From the NCBI GenBank assembly GCA_012729405.1, contig JAAYDH010000143.1:1-8363 (forward strand): a stretch of DNA of 8,363 nt, written 5' to 3'. The notes under the pieces were generated by a model that was given only the letters and a program-made list of their open reading frames with translations, did no database searches and was not told the origin of the DNA. Of the stretch, positions 1-5,695 are shown one piece after another (positions within the stretch are counted from its first letter, which is position 1; each line of letters begins with the position of its first letter). A program made the translations under genes and the position numbers. The stretch comes from Erysipelotrichaceae bacterium. GTDB lineage: Bacteria > Bacillota_I > Bacilli_A > RFN20 > CAG-826.

Positions 1-140
1 AGAATATCGGCGACCCAAAAAGATGCCGCAGCGCTTTCTTCTCCAGGAATGAAGGAATTGACGAGAATAAAACCGTTAATGATAATCGCCAACGGAAGCA
101 TCACAAAGAATAGAGAATAAAATTTTGATCTACTTTTCAT
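1..140 (-). CDS. Small membrane protein, VanZ-like, N-terminal fragment (cut by window edge)
   Basis: Reading leftwards from the ATG at 140, 46 codons are open to the window edge with no stop. The product starts with a short basic stretch (MKSRSK), then a hydrophobic segment at about residues 7-28, then the motif NSFIPGEESAAAS at 28-40. An 'NS..PG..S...S' signature just after the first membrane segment is typical, from memory, of small VanZ-family membrane proteins of Bacillota, whose function is mostly unknown. The start overlaps the end of the preceding gene by 11 bases, so it is probably translationally coupled and the third gene of the phosphoesterase operon. No strong Shine-Dalgarno is visible before it. 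Trp is encoded by TGG. Family assignment is tentative because about two thirds of the protein is missing; any small multi-span protein remains possible. Confidence 0.55.
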   Translation of the reverse strand, partial: MKSRSKFYSLFFVMLPLAIIINGFILVNSFIPGEESAAASFWVADI

Positions 141-1056
141 GTTTTACCATTCGGCGCAATTTGCAATATCTGATAATGATGACGAGATATTCTACGAAAA
201 GCATGATGATAATCAAAAAATAACCGAGAGGTATTTTAATCGCATAACCGAGCAGATAGAAATTGCTGAGCGATTGAGTGAATAAGTAGGGATTAATCAA
301 GACGGCAATGAGTTCCCATAATAACAAGGCGAATGTCGCGCTGAGTAGTGAAATTAGACTGAGGCCGAAAATCTTTCTTTTTGCCTTTTCGTCTTTTTGA
401 TGACGATAATAAACAAACATCAACAAAGACATAAACGGCACGAGATTGAGCAAGATGGCCGGGATCATTCCATACCAGTTTGGATCAAACGAGTCGATGA
501 TGAAGAATGCTTGGAAAAATAAACCGAGGAAGTGAGCGGTAAAAGCGCTCACAAAAGCCATGGCAACAAAGGCTCTTCTACGAAGTTGATTCTTCACTGT
601 AATAGGAACCTTTTTTAATTCTTCGTTGCGGAAAACCCACATTAATAAATAAATTCCAATCGCGAGGAAGATGATCATCAAAGTGAGTAAATCATAAGGG
701 AATAAAGGAGTAATGGTTCCATAGATACCATTCCATCCAAAGGATAATCCAATAGCTAAAACATGAAAGGGAATACAAATTCCCATCAAAACAACCAAGG
801 TAATCGCATAGATTTTGACAATACGATAACGGTTAGCAACATTGACAGAGTGCCAATACATCCAAAGCATAAAGAAACTAAAGATTGGGACTCCGAACGC
901 GAATAGGGTGGGGAAGTATGTCAATAGCATTCTTCCATAGTGAGTCACGATTGGCACAAAGAGGAACCAGCCGTAGGCAACAAAAAGCGAAGCGACGAAA
1001 AAGAGAACCAGTAAGGTAATATTTCGCGCCACGACTGAGGAATATAGTTTTTTCAT
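130..1056 (-). CDS. Polytopic membrane protein of unknown function, eight predicted spans
   Basis: I do not recognise a family for this 308-residue protein. It is almost wholly hydrophobic, with about eight likely membrane segments near residues 14-36, 44-67, 79-104, 121-142, 163-187, 196-217, 230-254 and 268-296. Basic cytoplasmic loops lie at about 143-162 (EELKK...QLRRR) and 218-229 (RHQKDEKAKRK), and the C-terminus is basic (KLRRMVKHEK). By the positive-inside rule both ends should be cytoplasmic. No catalytic motif, ATP-binding motif or conserved charged residue inside a membrane segment is evident. The start codon overlaps the stop of the phosphoesterase gene by one base (TAATG), with a G-rich ribosome site (AAGGGGG) ten bases upstream inside that gene. 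Its stop lies inside the next, VanZ-like, gene. This coupling suggests stoichiometric expression and perhaps a shared envelope role, but no function should be assigned. Confidence 0.8.
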   Translation of the reverse strand: MKKLYSSVVARNITLLVLFFVASLFVAYGWFLFVPIVTHYGRMLLTYFPTLFAFGVPIFSFFMLWMYWHSVNVANRYRIVKIYAITLVVLMGICIPFHVLAIGLSFGWNGIYGTITPLFPYDLLTLMIIFLAIGIYLLMWVFRNEELKKVPITVKNQLRRRAFVAMAFVSAFTAHFLGLFFQAFFIIDSFDPNWYGMIPAILLNLVPFMSLLMFVYYRHQKDEKAKRKIFGLSLISLLSATFALLLWELIAVLINPYLFTQSLSNFYLLGYAIKIPLGYFLIIIMLFVEYLVIIIRYCKLRRMVKHEK

Positions 1057-2147
1057 TAACTAATCGCCCCCTTTCCGAGAGCCACTAGGTCTGTGGGCGT
1101 TATTTCATAGGGATCAGCGTTATATGGGACATTTATCCAATTGATATCAAAGTCATCTGAATCATTGAGAGTGTAGAAACTCGCTCCCATAATTCTTTTG
1201 TCATGATAGATGCCACGACCGGTTTTCATTCCGAAGATGAGGTGAATCACATTATCGTCAGAGCCACCATCTTTATCGTAATGCCAATCTGTGACATTGA
1301 CGTGGTCATGAGCGACTATTATGGCTTTGTTGTTGCCAAAATCTTGCATTGTTTCGTATAGGTCGTTGGCTTGATATCCGTGGGAGATCGATTCTCCCAT
1401 ATACCAAGAACTGCCGGTTCCGCTTAAATCGTAACCGCTATTAACGTTATTTCCGATGATGTCATAGGCCTCTCGGAATTCTTCAGTAGGAATGTGCATA
1501 AAGGTAAGAGAAGGTACGGGGTTTATAAGGTTGGCTTGTTGCTTTTCATACCATGCGATTTGATCCTCGTGGACGATATCGTATGACACACCACTAAAAG
1601 TATTGCTATCAAAGAAATACAGTTGCCATTTAAGGGTGGAACTGTTTTCATCACCTTCATTGATATTAACAACATAATTGCTGTTGCCAAAAACATTATC
1701 ATTTAAGGGGTTAATAAGAAGTGAATTATTTAGACTTTTTAATTTTTGGTCGATGTAGTTGCTATGGTAGGCCCCTTGAAGATCGTGATTGCCGTAGACA
1801 TAGGCAAAAGGAATATCAAGGCTGTTAATCCAGTTAAAGAATCGATTCACTTGCGACTTTTGGGCTCCTTGGAAGACATCACCGTTGAGAACAATGAGTT
1901 TAACTTGATCGCGCCCACCAAAACTATCGAGACATTTCTCGTAATAAGCGATCTCTTCACTTAGATTGGTGAGAACCGAGATATGCAAATCATTGAAGAC
2001 ACAAATTTTAAAATCGTCGATGTCATCAACAAACAAGTTTCTAATATATGTGCCGGCGTGGAGGTCCAAATGAGCAGTCGTGTTATTGGAGCATCCGATG
2101 AGAAACGGTGTCAAAATAAGAAGAATAGTTGATCGTAATTTTTTCAT
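1056..2147 (-). CDS. Calcineurin-like metallophosphoesterase lipoprotein
   Basis: This 363-residue surface-anchored phosphoesterase has a short lipoprotein signal peptide (basic MKKLR, hydrophobic 7-17) ending in the lipobox LIGC, with the lipidated Cys at residue 19. The dinuclear-metal motifs of the calcineurin-like superfamily follow in order: D-x-H at 53-55 (NDLHIS), G-D at 89-90 (LNGD), GNHD at 119-122, a lone His at 218 (FMHIP), and H-x-H at 280-282 (AHDH, where GHxH is commoner). All metal ligands expected for an active enzyme appear present. The substrate cannot be told from sequence; purple-acid-phosphatase-like and Icc-like extracellular phosphatases or nucleotidases are the nearest general types. 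It is first in a three-gene minus-strand operon and is translationally coupled to the membrane protein after it. An AAAGAGAA ribosome site precedes the ATG. Residues 20-45 form a linker between lipid anchor and catalytic domain. Confidence 0.88.
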   Translation of the reverse strand: MKKLRSTILLILTPFLIGCSNNTTAHLDLHAGTYIRNLFVDDIDDFKICVFNDLHISVLTNLSEEIAYYEKCLDSFGGRDQVKLIVLNGDVFQGAQKSQVNRFFNWINSLDIPFAYVYGNHDLQGAYHSNYIDQKLKSLNNSLLINPLNDNVFGNSNYVVNINEGDENSSTLKWQLYFFDSNTFSGVSYDIVHEDQIAWYEKQQANLINPVPSLTFMHIPTEEFREAYDIIGNNVNSGYDLSGTGSSWYMGESISHGYQANDLYETMQDFGNNKAIIVAHDHVNVTDWHYDKDGGSDDNVIHLIFGMKTGRGIYHDKRIMGASFYTLNDSDDFDINWINVPYNADPYEITPTDLVALGKGAIS

Positions 2148-2167
2148 AATTAATTTCTCTTTGTTTT

Positions 2168-2196
2168 ATATTATCAAAGTAGATATTACTTTTCAG
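2168..2196 (-). promoter_or_regulatory. Candidate promoter of the phosphoesterase operon, with an internal dyad
   Basis: On the minus strand a CTGAAA -35-like box (2191-2196) and a TAATAT -10-like box (2168-2173) are 17 bases apart. They lie just upstream of the ribosome site and ATG of the phosphoesterase gene, and downstream of the ldh terminator. The boxes match consensus only 4/6 each. A perfect inverted repeat, AAAGTA-N5-TACTTT, fills most of the spacer (2176-2192) and could be a repressor operator. The placement is inferred from sequence only. Confidence 0.4.
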
Positions 2197-2229
2197 TATT
2201 ATCTTGCTAGGGAAACGGTTCTTTGGCAG

Positions 2230-2256
2230 AAAAAGAAAAGTGGTCAAGCCACTCTT
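2230..2256 (-). terminator. Rho-independent terminator of ldh
   Basis: Starting five bases after the ldh stop codon, the minus strand reads AAGAGTGG, loop CTTGA, CCACTTTT, then CTTTTT. The eight-pair stem contains one G-U pair and runs into a T-rich tail, the standard intrinsic terminator layout. It separates ldh transcription from the phosphoesterase operon downstream. Confidence 0.8.
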
Positions 2257-2260
2257 CAAA

Positions 2261-3214
2261 TTAATAAAATTGCTTTAAAGTATTGGCGGATTTGATGAGT
2301 TGTTCGGCTTCATCTTCACTGTATGCAGGCCATAGAGTTTTGACCGCACCATGTTGATTGACGATCGACGGAACCGAAAGATAGACATCTTTAATTCTTC
2401 CATTCAAAGCATCCTCAACGAACGAGGAAACAGTTAAAACGCTTTCAGTGTCATTGACAATCGCGTCGATAATTCGGCCAACCGCTGTGGCAATGCCGTA
2501 ATACGTACTACCTTTTTTCTCGATAATTTTGTATGCCGAAGTGACAACTTCTTTGCCAATCTCTTCAAGTTTTTTCAAGTGATGTAAATTTTTACATCTT
2601 CCGCAGACATCGCAAAAATCGTAGATGGGGACACCAGCAATGTAGGTGACCGAATAAGCCATCACTTCGCTGTCGCCGTGTTCGCCAATAACATATGTGT
2701 GGATGTTTCGCGGATCAATTCGTGTGTCTTCGCTCAGCAAGAATTTCAATCTCGCTGTATCAAGGACGGTTCCTGAACCAATAACTTGGTTGGCAGGTAA
2801 ACCTAATTTGGTGTAGGCATAATGAGTCAAAATATCAACTGGGTTTGTGACAATTAAGACGATGCTTTCTGGGTTGAGGTGTGGTTTCATCTGGGCAAAG
2901 ATGCTATCAAAGATAGCTTTGTTTTTATCGCAAAGTTGCAATCTAGTTTCACCAGGTTTTTGAGCCGCTCCAGCGGTGATAACGATGATGTGAGCATCCT
3001 CGATGTCCTCGTATGTCCCCGCTTTGATATCTTTTGGACCAAGCAAGCTCATTGCGTGATTCATGTCTAGGGCGTCGCCTTCGGCTTTATCTTTATTAAC
3101 ATCAATAATAACAATATCTTGGATATTCGATTTCAAAAGTAATGTATAAGCGATGGAACTTCCCACCATTCCATCTCCAACAATTACAACTTTTCTATTG
3201 TTTAAGTTTTTCAT
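2261..3214 (-). CDS. ldh: L-lactate dehydrogenase (NAD-dependent)
   Basis: This cytoplasmic fermentation enzyme reduces pyruvate to L-lactate and regenerates NAD+. At 317 residues it has the usual length. The Rossmann motif GDGMVG is at 13-18, and the acidic residue ending strand 2 (IIDVN, D38) favours NAD over NADP. The active-site loop GAAQKPGETR (82-91) has the Gln (Q85) that distinguishes lactate from malate dehydrogenases, plus the catalytic Arg (R91). Further family residues are VTNPVD with N124, D152 and substrate-binding R155 in LDTAR, catalytic H179 in GEHGD, and the GSTYYGIA segment (235-242) near the substrate pocket. A cysteine cluster C-x2-C-x2-C sits at 201-207. The start follows an AGGAGG ribosome site at ideal spacing, and the gene has its own promoter and terminator, so it is monocistronic. 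Divergently transcribed from the glycosylase-like gene. Confidence 0.96.
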   Translation of the reverse strand: MKNLNNRKVVIVGDGMVGSSIAYTLLLKSNIQDIVIIDVNKDKAEGDALDMNHAMSLLGPKDIKAGTYEDIEDAHIIVITAGAAQKPGETRLQLCDKNKAIFDSIFAQMKPHLNPESIVLIVTNPVDILTHYAYTKLGLPANQVIGSGTVLDTARLKFLLSEDTRIDPRNIHTYVIGEHGDSEVMAYSVTYIAGVPIYDFCDVCGRCKNLHHLKKLEEIGKEVVTSAYKIIEKKGSTYYGIATAVGRIIDAIVNDTESVLTVSSFVEDALNGRIKDVYLSVPSIVNQHGAVKTLWPAYSEDEAEQLIKSANTLKQFY

Positions 3215-3221
3215 AATGTAG

Positions 3222-3228
3222 TCCTCCT
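3222..3228 (-). promoter_or_regulatory. Strong ribosome binding site of ldh
   Basis: The minus strand reads AGGAGGA seven bases before the ldh ATG. This is the only near-perfect anti-16S match in the window. It fixes the ldh start and suggests high translation. Confidence 0.88.
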
Positions 3229-3236
3229 ACGAAGTA

Positions 3237-3265
3237 ATAATATGTTTTTAATGACAGCGCTACAA
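3237..3265 (-). promoter_or_regulatory. Candidate ldh promoter
   Basis: On the minus strand TTGTAG (3260-3265) and TATTAT (3237-3242) are 17 bases apart, with the -10 matching 5/6 and the -35 only 3/6. An AGCGCT palindrome (3256-3261) overlaps the downstream edge of the -35 box. A second copy lies at 3285-3290, upstream. The weak -35 and palindromes at the promoter suggest regulation, but the factor cannot be named; they do not resemble the Rex consensus I know. Confidence 0.5.
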
Positions 3266-3290
3266 GAAATGTACTCAAAAAAAGAGCGCT
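3256..3290. repeat. Pair of AGCGCT palindromes in the divergent ldh / glycosylase-like control region
   Basis: Two copies of the self-complementary hexamer AGCGCT lie at 3256-3261 and 3285-3290, 29 bases apart start to start. The first overlaps the ldh -35 box. The second sits five bases before the candidate -35 of the divergent plus-strand gene. A third intergenic copy occurs at 8040-8045 within the capE promoter, where it shares the longer string ACAGCGCT with the first copy. A shared regulator is possible, as is chance. Confidence 0.4.
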
Positions 3291-3294
3291 TAAA

Positions 3295-3324
3295 TTGACG
3301 TCTTCTTACGAATGATGATAAAAA
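3295..3324 (+). promoter_or_regulatory. Candidate promoter of the glycosylase-like gene
   Basis: TTGACG (3295-3300, 5/6 to consensus) is followed after 18 bases by TAAAAA (3319-3324, 4/6). Transcription would start near 3331, only about seven bases before the ATG at 3338. No Shine-Dalgarno is visible in that interval, so the message may be leaderless or nearly so. Confidence 0.4.
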
Positions 3325-3337
3325 TAAGTTAATTAGT

Positions 3338-3736
3338 ATGAGACTCTGGCATTTTGAATTAATACGATATCTTCCAAGATCACAGCTTTTAGCTCAGTGG
3401 CGGGAATTAAATCTAATTTTTAAGCAGGAACCAAGACATATTCTTATAAATTATATTTACAAGGATGAGTATAAAGATAAGAAGGATTTATTGTCATACT
3501 CGAATATGGTCTTAGAGGAGATGAAAAATAGAGGTTACCGCATCAATTTTGGTAATTATGAAAAATATTTTCAAGGAATTATAACCGACATTGTTAAGCC
3601 TTTTCCAAGCTATCAAGACGATGAATATTTGAAAATTTGTTTCTATAACCTTAAAGAGAAATACATGCGCGGACAAAAAGACTTTAGCAATTCTCAATAT
3701 GAAAAAATACTATCTATAAGTAGGGTCAATGAATGA
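3338..3736 (+). CDS. Pyrimidine-dimer DNA glycosylase-like protein (TIGR02328 / Pyr_excise type)
   Basis: This is a 132-residue soluble basic protein. Its N-terminus (MRLWHFELIRYLPRSQLL, then AQWRE) and the later EEMKNRGY (60-67) match the pattern I recall for the TIGR02328 family, related to T4 endonuclease V, which excises UV pyrimidine dimers. Arg22 and Glu23 in 'WRE' fall at the same numbers as the active-site Arg22 and catalytic Glu23 of the T4 enzyme. The C-terminal part (CFYNLKEKYMRG) is also family-like. A caveat is that T4 endonuclease V attacks with the amino group of Thr2 after Met removal, whereas residue 2 here is Arg, which normally blocks Met removal. The nucleophile would have to differ, or the family does something else. 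The gene is divergent from ldh, stands alone, and ends in TGA. No ribosome site is evident, but the conserved MRLWH start is convincing. Confidence 0.78.
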   Translation: MRLWHFELIRYLPRSQLLAQWRELNLIFKQEPRHILINYIYKDEYKDKKDLLSYSNMVLEEMKNRGYRINFGNYEKYFQGIITDIVKPFPSYQDDEYLKICFYNLKEKYMRGQKDFSNSQYEKILSISRVNE

Positions 3737-3851
3737 CGCATTGATTTACTTAATTGAAAGAATAAAAAACCATTTTTAATGAAGATCGATTTATTGTATA
3801 AGAAACTTTTGCTTTTTCATTTTACCTTGCTATGATATTAAGCGTTATCTT
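3737..3851. other. Intergenic spacer before the phosphoglycosyl transferase gene
   Basis: These 115 AT-rich bases hold no open frame of note. No GC-rich hairpin with a T tract follows the TGA of the upstream gene, so readthrough into the transferase gene is possible in addition to the promoter near 3809-3836. Confidence 0.6.
3809..3836 (+). promoter_or_regulatory. Candidate promoter of the phosphoglycosyl transferase gene
   Basis: TTGCTT (3809-3814) and TATGAT (3831-3836, 5/6) are separated by 16 bases. Initiation would fall near 3842, about ten bases before the ATG at 3852. As with the gene before it, the short leader contains no Shine-Dalgarno sequence (AAGCGTTATCTT). Confidence 0.45.
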
Positions 3852-4460
3852 ATGGAAAACTATAAATTTAAAAAAAGTCAAAAATTCTATTTCTTCTGGA
3901 AAAGATTTATCGATATTTTTGGATCTTTAGTCGGAATTGTCTTTTGTTCATTACTTATTTGGTGGTGGGTGGCAATATTAATAAAGCTTACTTCAAAAGG
4001 GCCAGTCTTGTTCAAGCAAGAGAGAGTAGGAAAGCACAAAAAAGTTTTCAAAATTTACAAATTTAGGACTATGAGAGCAGACGCTCCCGAAATTGCTCCA
4101 AGTGACATGACTGAAGAACAACAAAAAGCCATGGAATATAAGTTCGGAAACTTCTTGAGGAAATTTTCAATTGATGAAACGATGCAAATTATCAATGTGT
4201 TAGGTGGCACTATGTCATTTGTTGGTCCAAGACCTGGTGCTGCAAAAAACGAAGAAGAATTAATTCGATTGAGGGAATCGTACACTCCTTCTGCCTTCGA
4301 TGTCAAACCAGGCATCTCTGGATTAGCCCAAGTTAAAATGAATCGTAATCATGACCCAAGAGAAAAAGCACGCTTTGACTCTGAATATGCTAGAAAAGTT
4401 AATTTTTGGCTCGATGCAAAACTCTTCCTTATGACTCTTTTTAGAATTAAAGGAAAATAA
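3852..4460 (+). CDS. Monotopic polyprenyl-phosphate phosphoglycosyl transferase (bacterial sugar transferase family)
   Basis: This 202-residue membrane-associated enzyme would start a polysaccharide repeat unit by moving a sugar-1-phosphate from a UDP-sugar to undecaprenyl phosphate. It is the short catalytic-only form (like PglC, EpsL or CapM). Visible elements are WKRFID (16-21), one membrane helix at about 22-46, GPVLFKQERVG (50-60), KFRTM (70-74), the catalytic Asp-Glu dyad D108-E109 in SIDE, VGPRPG (124-129) and KPGISGLAQV (152-161). Two things are unusual. The helix lacks the Ser-Pro break known from PglC (here S33-L34), and 'LPQL' after the dyad is replaced by TMQI. Sugar specificity cannot be read from sequence; a UDP-N-acetyl-deoxyamino sugar or UDP-GlcNAc is plausible. 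It converges on the capEFG operon, with its own promoter and terminator. A specific symbol (capM, epsL) is not justified. Confidence 0.92.
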   Translation: MENYKFKKSQKFYFFWKRFIDIFGSLVGIVFCSLLIWWWVAILIKLTSKGPVLFKQERVGKHKKVFKIYKFRTMRADAPEIAPSDMTEEQQKAMEYKFGNFLRKFSIDETMQIINVLGGTMSFVGPRPGAAKNEEELIRLRESYTPSAFDVKPGISGLAQVKMNRNHDPREKARFDSEYARKVNFWLDAKLFLMTLFRIKGK

Positions 4461-4489
4461 TTTATTTTTTCAGTCTTAATCGATTAAAT

Positions 4490-4516
4490 AGATTCCGAGA
4501 GGAGTCTTATTTTTTT
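4490..4516 (+). terminator. Rho-independent terminator of the phosphoglycosyl transferase gene
   Basis: AGATTCC (4490-4496), tetraloop GAGA and GGAGTCT (4501-4507) form a seven-pair stem with one G-U pair, followed by TATTTTTTT. The minus-strand version of the hairpin has a poor T tract (ATTTAAT), so it would stop the converging capG transcript less well. A perfect 12-base palindrome, TTAATCGATTAA, lies just before it at 4476-4487. Confidence 0.8.
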
Positions 4517-4523
4517 AATTCAT

Positions 4524-4560
4524 GGGATAATGGACACTTATTTATTAAATTATTTATCCC
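4524..4560. repeat. Inverted repeat across the end of capG
   Basis: GGGATAA (4524-4530) and TTATCCC (4554-4560) are perfect seven-base arms spanning the capG stop codon, with a 23-base AT-rich loop. No T tract follows on the minus strand, so it is not a typical intrinsic terminator. It could protect the 3' end of the capEFG message or be incidental. Confidence 0.3.
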
Positions 4561-5674
4561 AAATTTCTTTGTTGACCACTTCAATTTTTTCTTTGATGAT
4601 TTTGAGTACTCTTTTTGACACATCAGTAACATCGTAGTTTTCTGGACATTTAGCAAATTTCCATTTCGTTAGTTCAACGTCAATAGCCGACATTATCTCT
4701 TTTGTTTCAATTCCAGAAACAACGATTGATCCCGCTTCAACACCTTCGGGTCTTTCAGTGCTTGTTCGAATCAACACAGCGGGAAAATGCCTCATCCAAG
4801 ATTCTTCAGTTAAAGTCCCACTATCGGACAAAACAATCATCGCGTTTTCTTGTAATTTGACATATTCTAAAAATCCGAGTGGCTTTAAATTTCGAATAAG
4901 AGAATTCATAACAAAACCTTCTTTTTCGAGCCTATTTCTAGTACGTGGGTGAGTTGAAAAAATAATCGGTAACTGATATTTCTCAGCAACAGCGTTAATC
5001 GCAGGCATCAATTTCTTGAAATTCTTTTTAATATCGATGTTTTCTTCTCTATGAGAAGACACAACAATGTACTTTTCTTTTTTCAAACCTAACTCCTCAA
5101 GAATCTTTGAGGCTTTAATCTTTTCGTTTTGAGCATTCAACACTTCGAGCATAGGTGAACCAGTGATAAAGGTGTATTTAGGATCAATGCCTTCCTTCAT
5201 TAAGTTAGCATATGCATGCTCAGTATAAGGAAGATTGATGTCAGAAATATGATCGACAATTTTTCGATTGATGGTTTCAGGAACATTCCAATCTCCACAT
5301 CTATTTCCTGCCTCCATGTGGAAGATAGGAAGTTTCAGTCTCTTAGCAGAAATTGCACAAAGTGCACTATTTGTGTCACCTAAAATTAAAACAGCATCTG
5401 GATTTAATTCCTGCAATAAATCGTAAGATTTAGCAATCGCATTCCCGATTGTTTCACCCAAATTTTTGCCAACGCAGTTTAAATAATAATCTGGGGCCCT
5501 TAAGCCTAACTCATCAAAAAAGATTTGATTCAACTCATAATCATAGTTCTGCCCAGTATGGATGAGAATATGTTCAAAAGCTTTATCGCTATCTAGAGCT
5601 TTAATAACTTCGCTTAATCGAATTATTTCTGGACGGGTACCGATGATGGTCACAACTCGTATTTTATTGCTCAT
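4550..5674 (-). CDS. capG: UDP-N-acetylglucosamine 2-epimerase-type enzyme, UDP-L-FucNAc pathway (CapG/FnlC/WbjD)
   Basis: This 374-residue cytoplasmic enzyme belongs to the non-hydrolysing UDP-GlcNAc 2-epimerase (WecB) fold. Signature positions are GTRPE (12-16), the acidic GD at 99-100, HMEAGNR (119-125), SHREEN (207-212), THPR (241-244), SDSGTLTEE (283-291) and RTSTERPEG (303-311), which together build the UDP-binding and catalytic cleft between the two Rossmann-like domains. WecB-type enzymes alone would make UDP-ManNAc. As the third gene directly after capE and capF, it is best read as the last enzyme of the UDP-L-FucNAc route, epimerising C2 of the UDP-2-acetamido-2,6-dideoxy-L-talose made by CapF. 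The gene begins 21 bases after the capF stop, with no strong ribosome site, so coupling within the operon is likely. The context-based choice of substrate is inference; the fold is certain. Confidence 0.9.
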   Translation of the reverse strand: MSNKIRVVTIIGTRPEIIRLSEVIKALDSDKAFEHILIHTGQNYDYELNQIFFDELGLRAPDYYLNCVGKNLGETIGNAIAKSYDLLQELNPDAVLILGDTNSALCAISAKRLKLPIFHMEAGNRCGDWNVPETINRKIVDHISDINLPYTEHAYANLMKEGIDPKYTFITGSPMLEVLNAQNEKIKASKILEELGLKKEKYIVVSSHREENIDIKKNFKKLMPAINAVAEKYQLPIIFSTHPRTRNRLEKEGFVMNSLIRNLKPLGFLEYVKLQENAMIVLSDSGTLTEESWMRHFPAVLIRTSTERPEGVEAGSIVVSGIETKEIMSAIDVELTKWKFAKCPENYDVTDVSKRVLKIIKEKIEVVNKEIWDK

Positions 5675-5695
5675 TCACATACTCAACTTTCACAT

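Noticed and set aside
1746..1964. Plus-strand open frame of 72 codons
   Set aside because: Lies wholly antisense to the phosphoesterase coding region and has no recognisable motif or ribosome site.
2080..2295. Plus-strand open frame of 71 codons across the ldh terminator
   Set aside because: Spans the end of ldh, its terminator and the start of the phosphoesterase gene on the opposite strand; low-complexity product, no support.
4055..4315. Minus-strand open frame of 86 codons inside the phosphoglycosyl transferase gene
   Set aside because: Antisense shadow of a strongly conserved sugar transferase; no independent evidence.
4524..4560. Terminator for capEFG on the minus strand
   Set aside because: The GGGATAA/TTATCCC dyad has a 23-base loop and no T tract after it, so I list it only as an inverted repeat.
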